Shown here in pieces: positions 53,834-64,000 of a stretch of DNA of 64,000 nt. A program made the position numbers and the translations under genes. Origin of the DNA: Trichobilharzia regenti (taxonomy: Eukaryota; Platyhelminthes; Trematoda; Strigeidida; Schistosomatidae); NCBI GenBank assembly GCA_944472135.2, contig OX235264.1, positions 91,646,319 through 91,710,318 of the forward strand, in the 5' to 3' direction. Within the stretch, counting starts at the first letter, position 1; each line of letters starts with the position of its first letter. A model generated the notes under the pieces. It had not been told where the DNA came from and did not search any database. It was given only the letters and a program-made list of their open reading frames with translations.

Positions 53834-55498
53834 TCACATTTTCCTAATATCTCGCAACAACATGCCACAACTTGTTCTCGCCTCAACAATCCTCACCAAC
53901 CCATCACTACTAGAGAGTAGCCTCTCCACCACTCCCAAATGCCATCTACCTGTGGCACATTTATCTGCTACTAAGACTATATCACCAACCTTTAAGTTTC
54001 TGCACAACTTTTTCCACCTGTCTCTGGTTCGTAGTGTTAGAACATACGCCTTAAACCATCTTTTCCAAAATATATCGTTCATGTGCCTGGCTTGTTTCCA
54101 TCTTTTAATCGTAGGTATTCCTTCCGCGCTCGAGTCCTCTATGCCAGGGTTGCCTCTCAATAACAATAATTTATTTGGGGTTAACACATCAAAATCCTTG
54201 ACGTCGTCCCTCACAGTTAATAACGGCCGTTCATTTAATATTCGTTCAGCTTCACATAAAAATGTCTCCAGCGTTTCGTCATTCAAACTCTGGTTTTTAA
54301 TTATGGAGCTTAAAATACGCTTGATAATTCCTATAAGTCTTTCCCATAGCCCACCTCTATGGCTGGCATGTGGTGGGTTGAAGTGCCACTCGATGTTCCT
54401 TTTCAGTAACTCTTCATGAACTCTCGTTTGAGGACCTTCGAAGTACTCTTTAAGCTCGGCGTGACAGCCAACAAAATTAGTCCCTCTGTCGCTGAACATC
54501 ATCTTCGGTACACCTCGGCGATTTATAAATCTATGTAATGCTAGCACGAATGAATCAGTAGTTAACGTGTGAACCATCTCAATATGCACAGCTCTCATTT
54601 TCAAACAGGTGAATAAACAGCCATATCTTTTACATAGGGTTCTGCCTCTCTTCACTACAAAAGGTCCGAACAAATCCACCCCAACGTACTCGAATGGATA
54701 ATTCCCTTCAGAAGCTTGCCACGCTGGGAGTGGTGCCATCATCTGCTGTACTGGACGAGCATTTCGGAGTTTACATTCCATGCACTTATCAATTATTTTA
54801 CGGAGAGCATTACCTCCCTTCACTATCCAGAACTTACATCGAATACTTGATAGTACTTGCGAAGTACCCAAATGACCTTCAAGAACATGGTAGTGTCTTA
54901 TAATGAGATCAGTGACTGGATGGTAGCAAGGTAATAAAGCCGGATGACGGGTCTCATATGACGATTCTAACATTTGTAGACGTCCACCAACTCTAGCGAT
55001 CCCTTCGGAAACTATCGGAGATAATCTATCTAACCGCACCTTGAAATCTGCGAAATCGGGACTATCCTCCTTGGCAATCTCACCCCACGCTTCCCACTGA
55101 GCAGCCCTCAAAATCGCTAACTCTGCATTTCTAATATCTTCGACTCTCAAAGGCCCCACATTCATATTTTCGTATCCCGCAAGATGCATGACCTTTAAAT
55201 ACGTAACATATCGTGTCAACCACGCAACAGCTTTCAGTAGTTTGTACCAAGAAGAATAATATTTAAAAAGTGGATGTAAACCTGAATGTCTTTCTTGAGT
55301 AGATGTTAAACTGACACTTGTCTTCAACTCCAAGGCACACTCGTTTATCGGTGGTTCATCTTCTCTACGAGGCCACATACTATCAGCCCTTAGCAAGAAC
55401 TCTGGACCTTTCCACCACTTATTTTTAACCACATTCATATCAATAACTCCTCGCGATGCTAGATCAGCTGGATTTTTCCAGACGGTACGTACCTCCAC
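53834..55498 (-). CDS. BEL/Pao integrase domain (C-terminal part of pol)
   Basis: A 554-codon open frame beginning in the middle of pol; its nominal start is a GTG, so it is not an independent gene. The N-terminal zinc motif shows His at about 204 and 209 and Cys at about 239 and 242 (CMEC). The DDE core shows D275 (GVDLFGPF), D337 (FSDRGTNF) and E386 (GGLWERLIG). A C-terminal region with KVGDIVLVADK follows. All three catalytic acids are present. In BEL/Pao elements integrase follows RNase H in one polyprotein; here it is one base out of frame with the RNase H part, in an A run at 55473-55477. Ends with a stop at 53834. Confidence 0.92.
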   Translation of the reverse strand: MEVRTVWKNPADLASRGVIDMNVVKNKWWKGPEFLLRADSMWPRREDEPPINECALELKTSVSLTSTQERHSGLHPLFKYYSSWYKLLKAVAWLTRYVTYLKVMHLAGYENMNVGPLRVEDIRNAELAILRAAQWEAWGEIAKEDSPDFADFKVRLDRLSPIVSEGIARVGGRLQMLESSYETRHPALLPCYHPVTDLIIRHYHVLEGHLGTSQVLSSIRCKFWIVKGGNALRKIIDKCMECKLRNARPVQQMMAPLPAWQASEGNYPFEYVGVDLFGPFVVKRGRTLCKRYGCLFTCLKMRAVHIEMVHTLTTDSFVLALHRFINRRGVPKMMFSDRGTNFVGCHAELKEYFEGPQTRVHEELLKRNIEWHFNPPHASHRGGLWERLIGIIKRILSSIIKNQSLNDETLETFLCEAERILNERPLLTVRDDVKDFDVLTPNKLLLLRGNPGIEDSSAEGIPTIKRWKQARHMNDIFWKRWFKAYVLTLRTRDRWKKLCRNLKVGDIVLVADKCATGRWHLGVVERLLSSSDGLVRIVEARTSCGMLLRDIRKM

Positions 55499-56741
55499 TG
55501 CTCAACAGTTGTTAGTTCACGAATTTGAGATACTCTGTTAGCTACAAAACATGCATATCTTGCTGACTCGTTGCGTATATAATATATCACAGACATCGAA
55601 TCAGTCCAAAACGTTACGGGATACTTGGGGTAATCCAACTCTTTACACACCGTTGTGAATAACTGCGCAGCTAGTAAGGCTGCAGTAAGTTCTAATCTCG
55701 GAATCGAAACCGTCTTTAGAGGTGCAACTCTAGATTTACCCATCACCAGGCTAACATCTATATCATTCCTTAAGGTGGTTCTGATGTATACGGCTGCACC
55801 AAATCCAACCTCAGAGGCATCAGAAAAAACATGGAAGTCAATTATATCATGATTTCTCGACGGCTTAAGTGGACGTGAGACGGAATGTAGATTCAGCATT
55901 CTTAAACTGTTAACCCACCCCTTCCACTCTTCTCTCTGCCTCTCACTTAATGGTTCATCCCACTGTAACCCTTTCCTGCATGTCTCTTGAAATAACCTCC
56001 TAGCCGGAAGTAGATAAGGTGCTACTAATCCAAGTGGGTCAAACACGGACGACAACACAGAGAGCACACCTCTCCGAGTAACTGGCTTATCAATATCACC
56101 AACACTAAATCCAAAGGTATCAGAGTTCACATCCCATCGCATACCTAATGTGCGTTCAACTGGTAGAGTATCAACAGGCAAATCTCGTACAGTAGGTGCT
56201 CTGTCTTCTGGATCTATATGCTTCAAAACGTCTAGGCTGTTCGAGACCCACTTAGTTAGACGAAAGCCGGCCTTAGCTAACACTTCAGTAATGCTTGTTG
56301 CAAATCTAACTGCAGACTTATCATCATCGAAGGAGGCTAAACAATCATCCACGTAGAAGCAACAATCTATGACGTCCAGCAAATCATTAGAACCAAATGT
56401 GGACACTGCCTTTCGTAGAGCAAAATTAGCACAAAACGGGGAGGAAGTGGCATTCCATATTCTGACACCTTACCACAAGGACCGTCATCAAACCACAAAA
56501 ACCTCAAGTGATCTCTGTCACTCTCTGGCACCTTCACCTGTAGGAACATTTCCTCAATATCCGCAGCGACAGCAACTGTAAACTTTCTGAATCTTAAAAG
56601 CAGTCCAACTAATGAGCTCACGCAATCTGGGCCACTATACAGATTATCATTCAAAGAGACTCCTTCATGTTTCGCAGAACAATCAAAAACCACACGGAGT
56701 TTACCTGGCTTCCTCGGGTTAAAGACGGGATGATGGGGCAA
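55459..56741 (-). pseudogene. BEL/Pao reverse transcriptase and RNase H, frameshifted
   Basis: The first part (56741-56440) reads [20 protein letters not shown] and [20 protein letters not shown], the BEL RT fingers and palm. A frameshift near 56438-56445 follows, then the catalytic motif FYVDDCLASF (near 56330). RNase H then shows FSDASEVGFGA, PRLELTAALLA and WTDSMSVIYY, containing the expected acidic residues. The frame ends at 55459 because of the one-base shift before integrase. The domain order RT, RNase H, integrase is normal for BEL/Pao. Confidence 0.9.
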
Positions 56742-57783
56742 ATACCACTTCCCTGGCTCGCTCTGATCAACTAGTCTTTCAACGTAACCTTCATTACGTG
56801 TTTGTTGACGACATCCTTATATTTGGTCTAGATGTCTGCATCCGTCAGAAACTTCTTCTTTAAATCCATTAGTCTTTTAAGAGCAACTTTTCTATTACAA
56901 ACGAAGTGTCTATCTGTAAATCTCCATGGCAGGCCAACTCTGAAACGCCCATTTTCGTATTTACAGGACTCCTCAACTATTTTAACTGCCTTCTCTGGGA
57001 CCCCACAGTCACAAAACTCCCTGTCATACATATTTCTAATCATAGTCTCTACTTTTTCCCCATTGTTTGCAACTAATAATGATATGTGGACTATGAATAT
57101 AGGTCTTCTCACTGTGTTATCGTCGCGAACAGATCATCTCTACCTCCAAATCTCTCTTCTAATACCTTGTGAGCTTCTGGCACACTACATCCAATGAGTA
57201 TTCCCACTGGATGACCATCTTGCAGTGTTGGAAACGGGATGTCACACAGGTATGGCTTACCGACAACTGTTTCACGACTAGGTACTATAGCTTCGCCGAG
57301 TTTTATACTGCAGGTCGTGTAGGTAGTATCTACTTCAACGGTTTCCCCAGTAGTCAAGGATTCTAACTGAAATGACACTCATTCACATATTACCGTTTTC
57401 GAAGAATTGAAAGTATTTAGAACCAAGGATTGCTTTGAGCCCTTAATACCCAAGCAGCCAGCCAGCTTAGCATCTATCAACGTAACGTCTGAACCATTAT
57501 ACAACAATGCATAGGTCTCTACCGAAGATTTCGGTCCTTTCACCTTAACTGGTAATACCCCTAAATAAACTTGTGGGTTGTGAAGTGGTCTAAAGGTACT
57601 ATTACAATTAACCGAATTCCTCGGTTCGTTTACTGTCCTCAGAAGTGGGTGCACATCGGTTGAACCACCACTTCCTTTGTCTGTCACCTTACAATTCAAC
57701 TTTGTATGCCCCATCTTTAAACAACTAATAATAATAATAATGTATATTCTCATATAAACATATAAATTTACATGAAAATGCAT
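56742..57783 (-). pseudogene. BEL/Pao protease and linker to RT, broken
   Basis: The protease region near 57480-57540 reads ETYALLYNGSDVTLI. The family expects D-x-G-S at the active site, and the catalytic Asp is replaced by Tyr here. An in-frame TGA at 57379-57381, a frameshift near 57115, a TAG at 56828-56830 and another frameshift near 56780 follow. The segment with KPYLCDIPFPT and GILIGCSVPEAHKV is the usual BEL linker. The zinc-knuckle end at 57700-57723 (LKMGHTKLNC) is discussed with the insertion at 57724-57893. Confidence 0.85.
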
Positions 57784-57893
57784 GCCATTTTTACAGGCAC
57801 GATCAAGTATGATATAGTATCAAATCGTAGATTGTCTACAAGTTAATAATGTTTCAACAGTTAAATATTTGATATATATATAAATACACATTG
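57724..57893. other. Insertion splitting the BEL zinc knuckle
   Basis: About 170 AT-rich bases, with an ATT-repeat edge at 57725-57741. They separate CFR (before 57894) from C-LKMG-H-TKLN-C (from 57723). Without them a complete CX2CX4HX4C knuckle would be contiguous. No target duplication is clear and splice-site consensus is poor, so the origin is unknown. Confidence 0.65.
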
Positions 57894-58794
57894 TCTGAAA
57901 CACAACCGATTCTGTTTTGCCATTTTTAACCTTTCTACGGGAGACATAGCAATGAAGCAATTACAATCACTCAATTGATGCGTGTTATGGCAAACAATAC
58001 ACTCATCCATTCTCGCTGTGCCTTGAACCTTCACAAATGCTTTCTTTGTACTCACCGGTTCCTTAGGTTCTACCTTGGAATGCAAAATGCTGGCGAATTC
58101 GCCCGTCGCCTGGTTGACACTGTCTTTCACCAGCCTCACAATATCATCGAATCCAGGCTCCTAGCCACCTTCCTCTAGCCGGGAACTAACCTTTATGAAA
58201 TCCATTGCAGATTAACCGGTAATTTCTTGACAACTGTCTCAATCACCGAACTTGATTTTAACGCACCCACGTTGTCAAGGTAAAAGAGGGTATTTCTGTG
58301 TACCAATAATCATACAAGAACTCTGCGAGTTCCTCGGGGTTGTCACTCAACTGTGCCCCATTACCTTCGAAGGTCTCGAAAATTCTACGGGATATCATAA
58401 ATGGCCTTCCAAAACTTAGACGCAGGATACACATCGCCTAAGTATATCCTTCATTTGGCGGAATGAACTTACAACACTTCATAGCTCTTGCAGCAATTCC
58501 AGTGCAGTACCTCATCAAATACATCAACTTCATTTCATCATTTAATTCAAGCCCACTCAACATGATTTCAAACTCTTTTACAAATTGTGGATAGTCAGCT
58601 GGGTTTCCGTCGAAACACCGATACTCACATTTAGGTAGTTTAAAGTCCCTATTATCCCTAGACGACGAAACATTGACATCAACCTTATCATGCTTGACAT
58701 CACACACATCATTACATGTAACAGGCAAGTCAACATTACTTACTTTCCTGCTTGCTTCAGAGACACTTTCTCTCTTCTTCGACCCAGGGATCAT
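57894..58794 (-). pseudogene. BEL/Pao gag, right copy, broken
   Basis: The first ATG in frame is at 58794. The 5' part to 58419 is the mirror image of the left copy and shares its TAG (58438-58440). After 58419 the sequence is a different gag relative: FGRPFMISRRIF instead of FGRSSMIVRNVF. It ends with a first zinc knuckle CIVCHNTHQLSDC (CX2CX3HX4C), which is intact, and the start of a second. Frames in 58140-58418 are disrupted. Confidence 0.82.
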
Positions 58795-58899
58795 TGAACC
58801 CGACCAAAATTCCAGAAAAGTTCCAGATAATACTTGTCCAAAGAAGACTTGCAAGCACCAGGAAAGACGAACGGAAACTATCCAAACACTATCAGAATC

Positions 58900-59265
58900 T
58901 GTCAGCTAACTCTCATAAACTGTCAATGTCCAGCTCTTACTACGCCGGACCTCACGCTGTCCCTCGTACACTTTCAGAGACAATCCGTGATAACCAACGC
59001 GGAAAAACCAGAACACAGATTGGCGACTCGAGAATCATTTATACTGACGTCAATATGTAGCCAACAATAAGGTTATCACACACAAGGTCCAAGAATAAAT
59101 GTTACAACAATAAATCACGATATTACTTCCAATAGTTTTCTGTCTTCCATCGAGCAGCGAACGATGAGACGATGACAGCTGGATCGATGACTACCGCCAA
59201 AAATATAAAGTCGGCTTTGAGCAAACAACCATGAATTGATCGTTCAATCCTCAACGACATTGAAG
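58900..59265 (-). mobile_element. BEL 5' LTR (right copy)
   Basis: Mirror of 49541-49906, upstream of the right gag on minus. Confidence 0.8.
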
Positions 59266-59270
59266 CTGGT

Positions 59271-60324
59271 CTTTTTAAGTAATTTGGTATACTACAGAAA
59301 GGAACAAGACATCAGCAGTATTTTACTTCATATTCTTAATGCGCAGTGGTTTATTATGAATCCACTGCGACATTAAGTCTTCCATAACTTTCGAACAAAT
59401 TGTCCTTATTCATGCTTATATAATAGTCTTCTTACACGCATTGGACTTAATTATGTTGGAAGCTGAATATTTTCCAAAGGCTTTTTGAAACACAACTTCA
59501 CCGTATCACTACACAGTGTGATCACAATAGTACTCCTTTTTCTGTTAAAATGAAACCAGACTGTACTGAATATATCAAAATAAAAATAATGCTGAAATTA
59601 CGCGATGAGTGAGGACAACAGCGCTTCTTTAAACTGGGCAAATACACTAACATGATATCATAAAAAAAGCAAAAATACACGTTTGACTTTGGAAACTACT
59701 GCCTCCTTTAAGGCATGACACTACGCGGATATCAGTATTAAGTGATATTTGCTTGCACAAATGCAGCAAACGTAGCGTGTCGGGAGAGCTTTGTGCTGCC
59801 AATGTCACATACGCCGGAAGAATGCTTTAACTGAAAATCGCATTCAAAAACATTAAAAAATATGGGTCATCATTAGACCATCATGGCAAAGTACTCTGAC
59901 CCTTCAATTAGCTGGTATACACACCAAATCTGGTTTTTTAACTTTGGATAAACTCGAGCATCTTGACGCCAATTTGAGGGATTGATTTCGCTAATGAGTA
60001 GCTAAGAACGTGAAGAAGTGATTAAGATCAACCCATACTTACAGGACAGCACTTGTGAAACTGCAAACTGTAGGCCACTCAGAGAATGTGAACTTCTTTG
60101 TAAAATTTCAGCTATTATTAGCATCCTTAACATTTCGCTTTTATTCCTCTGTGTGAACAAGCCTCTTCTTCGTCAACTGCACCTTCTACTAGCTAAAGTG
60201 AATAATTTTCATCAAAGTGCTGCCACAACTGGGTATGATTGTAGATCACATTTCAGTGACTGTTGTCATTCCTCGCAACAGTTTGAGAGCTATCCCATAC
60301 AGAAGTACATAATCATGTCATAAA
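59271..60324. other. Arm sequence, nothing recognised
   Basis: Mirror of 48482-49535. Confidence 0.35.
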
Positions 60325-60329
60325 GCTAG

Positions 60330-60688
60330 TGTCAGTCACGTCTCGTAAACCGTTAATGCCCAGCTCTTGCTACGCTGGGACTCACGCTGTCCCTCGAAGC
60401 TTCTCAGAAACGCGTAGTAATAACGGACGCAAAAACCAGAACACAGATTGGCGACTCGAGAATTCTTTATTGTAACACCAGCATATAGCCAACTTTACAA
60501 CTAAGGTCTATGTACAAATACTACAATAATAAATCACAATATTACTTCTGACGGTTTTGTCCTGACTTCTTTCTGAACAGCGACCGATGAGACGATGACT
60601 GGCAGATTGATGCCTCCGCGAATATTGAAGAAGTTGGGTTTGAGTAAACAACCATGAATTGATCGTTCAATCTTCAACTACATTGACA
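60330..60688 (-). mobile_element. Solo BEL-type LTR, right arm
   Basis: Mirror of 48118-48476, with the same flanking 5-bp duplication (GCTAG on plus). Confidence 0.9.
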
Positions 60689-60693
60689 GCTAG

Positions 60694-61996
60694 CTTAAAC
60701 ATGGATTTCTGCGATACGCGAATCTCGTAATTGAGATAGGCGGTGGTGGAGATGATCGACCAGAAGATATGAAGGTAGGGATAAGGTTAACTCATTTACT
60801 TTACATATTATGTCCCGTCCTGTTATATACCACTCGCTAAATCCTTTTATACGTGAATAAATAAACATCACTGCGTTCGGCCCACTTCGATTTTACACCA
60901 CCACGTATAGTCACACAAAGCTTGATAAATGTCACTTTTTACCTTTTTCGCCTGCCATGTTTATTCTCGTTCCTTGGACAAGAGCTCAAATACCCACCCG
61001 TATTGCTTCCTCATAATGAGAACAATGTTTTTAAGACCTGTAAACTCATGATCTTTAACTCTTCAATATCTAAAATAAAGCTGAAACAGAACACTCCAGT
61101 CTATACACTGGCCTTACTGCAGATGTTAGGAAAACAGAGAGAAGTTTCAAAAGTGACGTCTTACATTGTTCCTATAATTTACGGTAAATTATGTTGATTA
61201 TTTAACGAAGAGGACAGAAGCATATCTTCACAGGGTAAACTGTATCAATTTTTGCCAACATAATGCGGCTATTCCTTTTTTGATTTATAATTACGTCTAA
61301 ATATCCGAAAACAATTTGTGAGGAGAGCTTAAACTTGAAGGTTTGTCCTGTGGTCGAAGAGTTGGTGGTCTGTAAAAGTGCATGTAAAAACTAACCACTT
61401 AGTCTTATACACACATCATCTCATGGCAACTTAAAAGCTGATTATTTTGGTTATTAAAATACAAGCACATTTACCTCCTCTCTTACTATGCCTGTATGGC
61501 TGCCATGGTAGTCATGAAAAAACCTATAAGACTATATGAAATTCACTTTTAATATGGCTTAGATAATTGCATGATTGCACAGGCATCACTTAAGGAGCTA
61601 AGTTTCTTTAAGTCTGCAGAGTACTCATGGCGGGTCTACTAAGAAAATATGTAATAATAAAGCAAATTTGAGTGTTCAGAAAGTTCATTTAAAAGTGATT
61701 CACTGTGCTATGCAGAAAATTTCACTGATTTGACTACATAACTTAAAGTGTTCGTTCGGGGTTTGGGCGCGTCAGTTTCTAGTGGTTTGCGACCTAGTCA
61801 AAAGCCGCCCAGTTCGAAGTTTCCAAGATTCATTCTGAATTTCCGAAGGTATTTTTAGTCGTTGATATGTGTATTCATGTTGCTGTCCACTGTTAAAAAT
61901 TTTAACATTAAACGCCCACTCTGGAAAGTTTCTAGTGAACTCGTGTCTCTCTAATTCTTTGGCAGAAACCTTTTATTTTTAATATAGTCAATAGGT
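60694..61996. other. Arm sequence, nothing recognised
   Basis: Mirror of 46810-48112. Confidence 0.35.
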
Positions 61997-62000
61997 AATA

Positions 62001-62746
62001 ATAAAAATCTGCTTCATTCCAAAAACAGTACTATCGACGAAGCATGGAATTCTCAGAGTTCGTCACAATACTGCATCTAATATATTAAAAATATAAATGA
62101 AGTTAACTGCAGGGGTTTGTTTACATTTACTGTAGGAATAAAGTCAAAAAATGTTAAAGCACAAAATGAGAATGATGATTTTAATAATTATAACATTGCG
62201 TTTGTTTCAAATAGTATTGTCGATACAGTATAGAAATTTTAACATGTTATAGGGTGTAGAATCTAATTTTCTCTTCATTTATCATGGTGAGGGGAAAGTA
62301 AAAAAATAAGAACTATAACAGAGCTTGAATGGTGTTTATGCTTGCGAGAAAAAAATAAAACAAAACAATTGAGGGGATAACAAATATAATAAGAATAATA
62401 ACAGTAAGATCTGATGGTATAACGGCGGAGAGAATCGGTTTATTTACTAGAGGAAAGAAGGTGAGTTAGTTCATCCTTGACAGTACTTTCATCATATAAA
62501 ACAATGAGTTTCAGATGCGGTATCGTGGAACTTTTGTACTTAGAAGTGCACGCATAAAGTCTTTTGAAATAAATTCTTGTTCTACCGGAGGAGATGGAAG
62601 GTGAAAGCTGCAGGTAAATTGGATGTTGATAGTCCGAAAAAATCCCTGTAGCAAATTTATTGCAGGAAATTAAGCGTCTGTCATCGATGATGTCAACGAT
62701 ATGGCTCAATAGGATACCACTCGACCTAATTTTTGTTATTAATGTG
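62001..62746 (-). mobile_element. CR1/Jockey-like LINE 3' end, right arm
   Basis: Mirror of 46060-46805. Two of the observed arm differences (62001, 62015) fall in its 3' end. Confidence 0.7.
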
Positions 62747-62750
62747 TTAT

Positions 62751-63670
62751 CTGAGCAGAACAAATACCCTACTGTATTTCGGGGATATATCAATGTTTAG
62801 TATAGTGACTTGCAAGTCGATAATGGGGCATGTTTTGTATGGATTTTGTTTTGAGGGTTTATACGTCAGACTCGCTGTGTTCGTCTGTTGCAGGTGTATA
62901 TACAAACACTGCCTTGACTTAACGTAATTTATGGTAACATCTGGGTCATATTTTCTCGTAAAACACTTATTTTATTCACCACAAAATACGTAAGCATTGA
63001 ATATTTCATTTATGCACTACACTGACTATAGTCATAGAAAGAATCCAAACGTGACTGTAATTACTTTTGAGTTTTACCAGTGCGGCATTTTAAAGCGTTT
63101 TAAGAATGGGAGAATAGTAGGACTTAGTGACAGCGTTGTTAAATTATCAGAATGGAAACCAGAACTTTTTTCAGCAGTTATCTGCGAGAAATGATGGCGA
63201 CTTCTGAGGAGGAGCTAAACTCTTTTGTGAAATTATTAAGTGCATACAGATATCAGTATTAGGTTGAAATTCAGACTTCAATTAAATGGTTATTCTCTGG
63301 GCCTCAAATGTAGTTTACATGAAGCCAGATGACTTTTTTCATCCCGAAACTCTTAAAATGTCCTAATTTTCGAGTAAAATAGCTTACTAGTATTGCGTTT
63401 TTAAGTGAAGTCATTTACAGACATGAAGTTCAAATAAGTTGACGAGGCTTTAAATATGGACTCTTAGCCAGGCTAGACATAAGTTATACGTCGGAAACAC
63501 TTGTAATTTTACCCGTTTCAACAGTATTTTAATTAATTTAAAAAACAATTTATGTGATTCATGTTCAATCAGTGTGACACAGTCGTGCCTAAGATACGGT
63601 CCTTGTAAAATCCTAGATGCCTCATCACTTCATACCTGCCGGTTTCAATGATTTTTTCGAACCACAATAT
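62751..63670. other. Arm sequence, nothing recognised
   Basis: Mirror of 45136-46055. It contains the 62964 substitution. Confidence 0.35.
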
Positions 63671-63862
63671 ATTTCATCAATAATACTAGATGGCTGGAGG
63701 CAATCGGCAGGAAGCCTTGGACCTAGGTTTCGTGCTGGTTGGCACTCATCAGCAAGGCGTATCTGCAACCTTGAAGGAACTCATTTCCCTTCTGAGATTC
63801 GAACTCGCGTCACCCAGTGAAGGCTGCAGTCGGAGACGTTACCACTGAGCTATTCGGGCTCG
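63671..63862 (-). repeat. SINE with tRNA-like promoter and hammerhead ribozyme, right arm
   Basis: Mirror of 44944-45135. Confidence 0.8.
63707..63766 (-). ncRNA. Hammerhead ribozyme, right arm
   Basis: Mirror of 45040-45099; all core and stem bases are the same. Confidence 0.88.
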
Positions 63863-63890
63863 CGATTGACCTCCTGTAGGAGTCTAGTGG

Positions 63891-64000
63891 ATATTTTGAT
63901 TTGACACTAGTAACTAGTGTGATGCATCTAGTCTTCTGATTGGTGTAGACTGAATTCTATCAGTCAGGTTGTAATGTGACCACCATTCTAGCTAGGTCGC
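63891..64000. repeat. Hairpin arm at the window edge
   Basis: Mirror of 44806-44915. The partner arm would lie beyond the window if the inverted repeat continues. Confidence 0.85.

Larger units (their letters stand above)
58419..64000 (-). repeat. Right arm of giant inverted repeat (cut by window end)
   Basis: Mirror of 44806-50387. It continues to the last base of the window, so its true length is unknown. Confidence 0.95.

Noticed and set aside
53862..54419. A 185-codon plus-strand open frame
   Set aside because: It is the antisense shadow of the BEL integrase frame.
1..64000. CRISPR arrays, bacterial operons or rRNA
   Set aside because: Nothing resembling them; the window is eukaryotic with spliced exons and retroelements.

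Overview
The window looks like genomic DNA of a blood fluke (Schistosomatidae) or a close trematode relative. I infer this from AT-rich, intron-heavy sequence packed with tRNA-derived SINEs carrying hammerhead-ribozyme-like motifs (resembling schistosome Sm-alpha), RTE-like and CR1/Jockey-like LINEs, Penelope-like elements (PLEs) with GIY-YIG ends, and a BEL/Pao LTR retrotransposon. The species cannot be fixed from sequence alone.

The one host gene I can support is UDP-glucose 6-dehydrogenase (UGDH) on the minus strand. Seven coding exons were read directly, with matching splice sites and phases: 41371-41526 (start codon), 33302-33439, 24742-24954, 18532-18756, 14501-14689, 7633-7817 and 4786-4913. 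They encode about 411 residues. Only about 1.2 kb of the 36.7 kb they span is coding. The last ~100 residues were not found and should lie left of position 1. The enzyme oxidises UDP-glucose to UDP-glucuronate, and its NAD-binding and catalytic motifs are intact. It carries a ~24-residue insertion, relative to the human enzyme, before the catalytic-Glu motif.

Region 1-44 kb: the UGDH introns and flanks are a graveyard of 5'-truncated, frame-broken LINEs and PLEs, SINEs in both orientations (several as head-to-head pairs) and a 632-bp retroposon nested in a LINE with a 10-bp target-site duplication. PLE terminal repeats at 90-134, 330-374 and 3797-3838 carry hammerhead-like cores whose stem II covaries.

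Region 44.7-64 kb: a very large inverted repeat. The arms are 44806-50387 and 58419-64000 (the right arm is cut by the window edge). They are nearly identical, and I found only three substitutions in the parts compared. Each arm holds a SINE with a fully canonical hammerhead ribozyme, a CR1-like LINE 3' end, a solo BEL LTR with a 5-bp target duplication, and a BEL 5' LTR with the start of gag. Both arms end at the same base inside gag. The ~8-kb centre holds two different BEL continuations facing each other: a decayed gag and 3' UTR remnant on plus, and on minus a fuller gag-protease-RT-RNase H-integrase copy with polypurine tract and 3' LTR, broken by stops, frameshifts and an insertion. A 111-bp-armed hairpin sits at the outer edge of the left arm. 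Whether the palindrome is a real inverted duplication or an assembly join needs read evidence.
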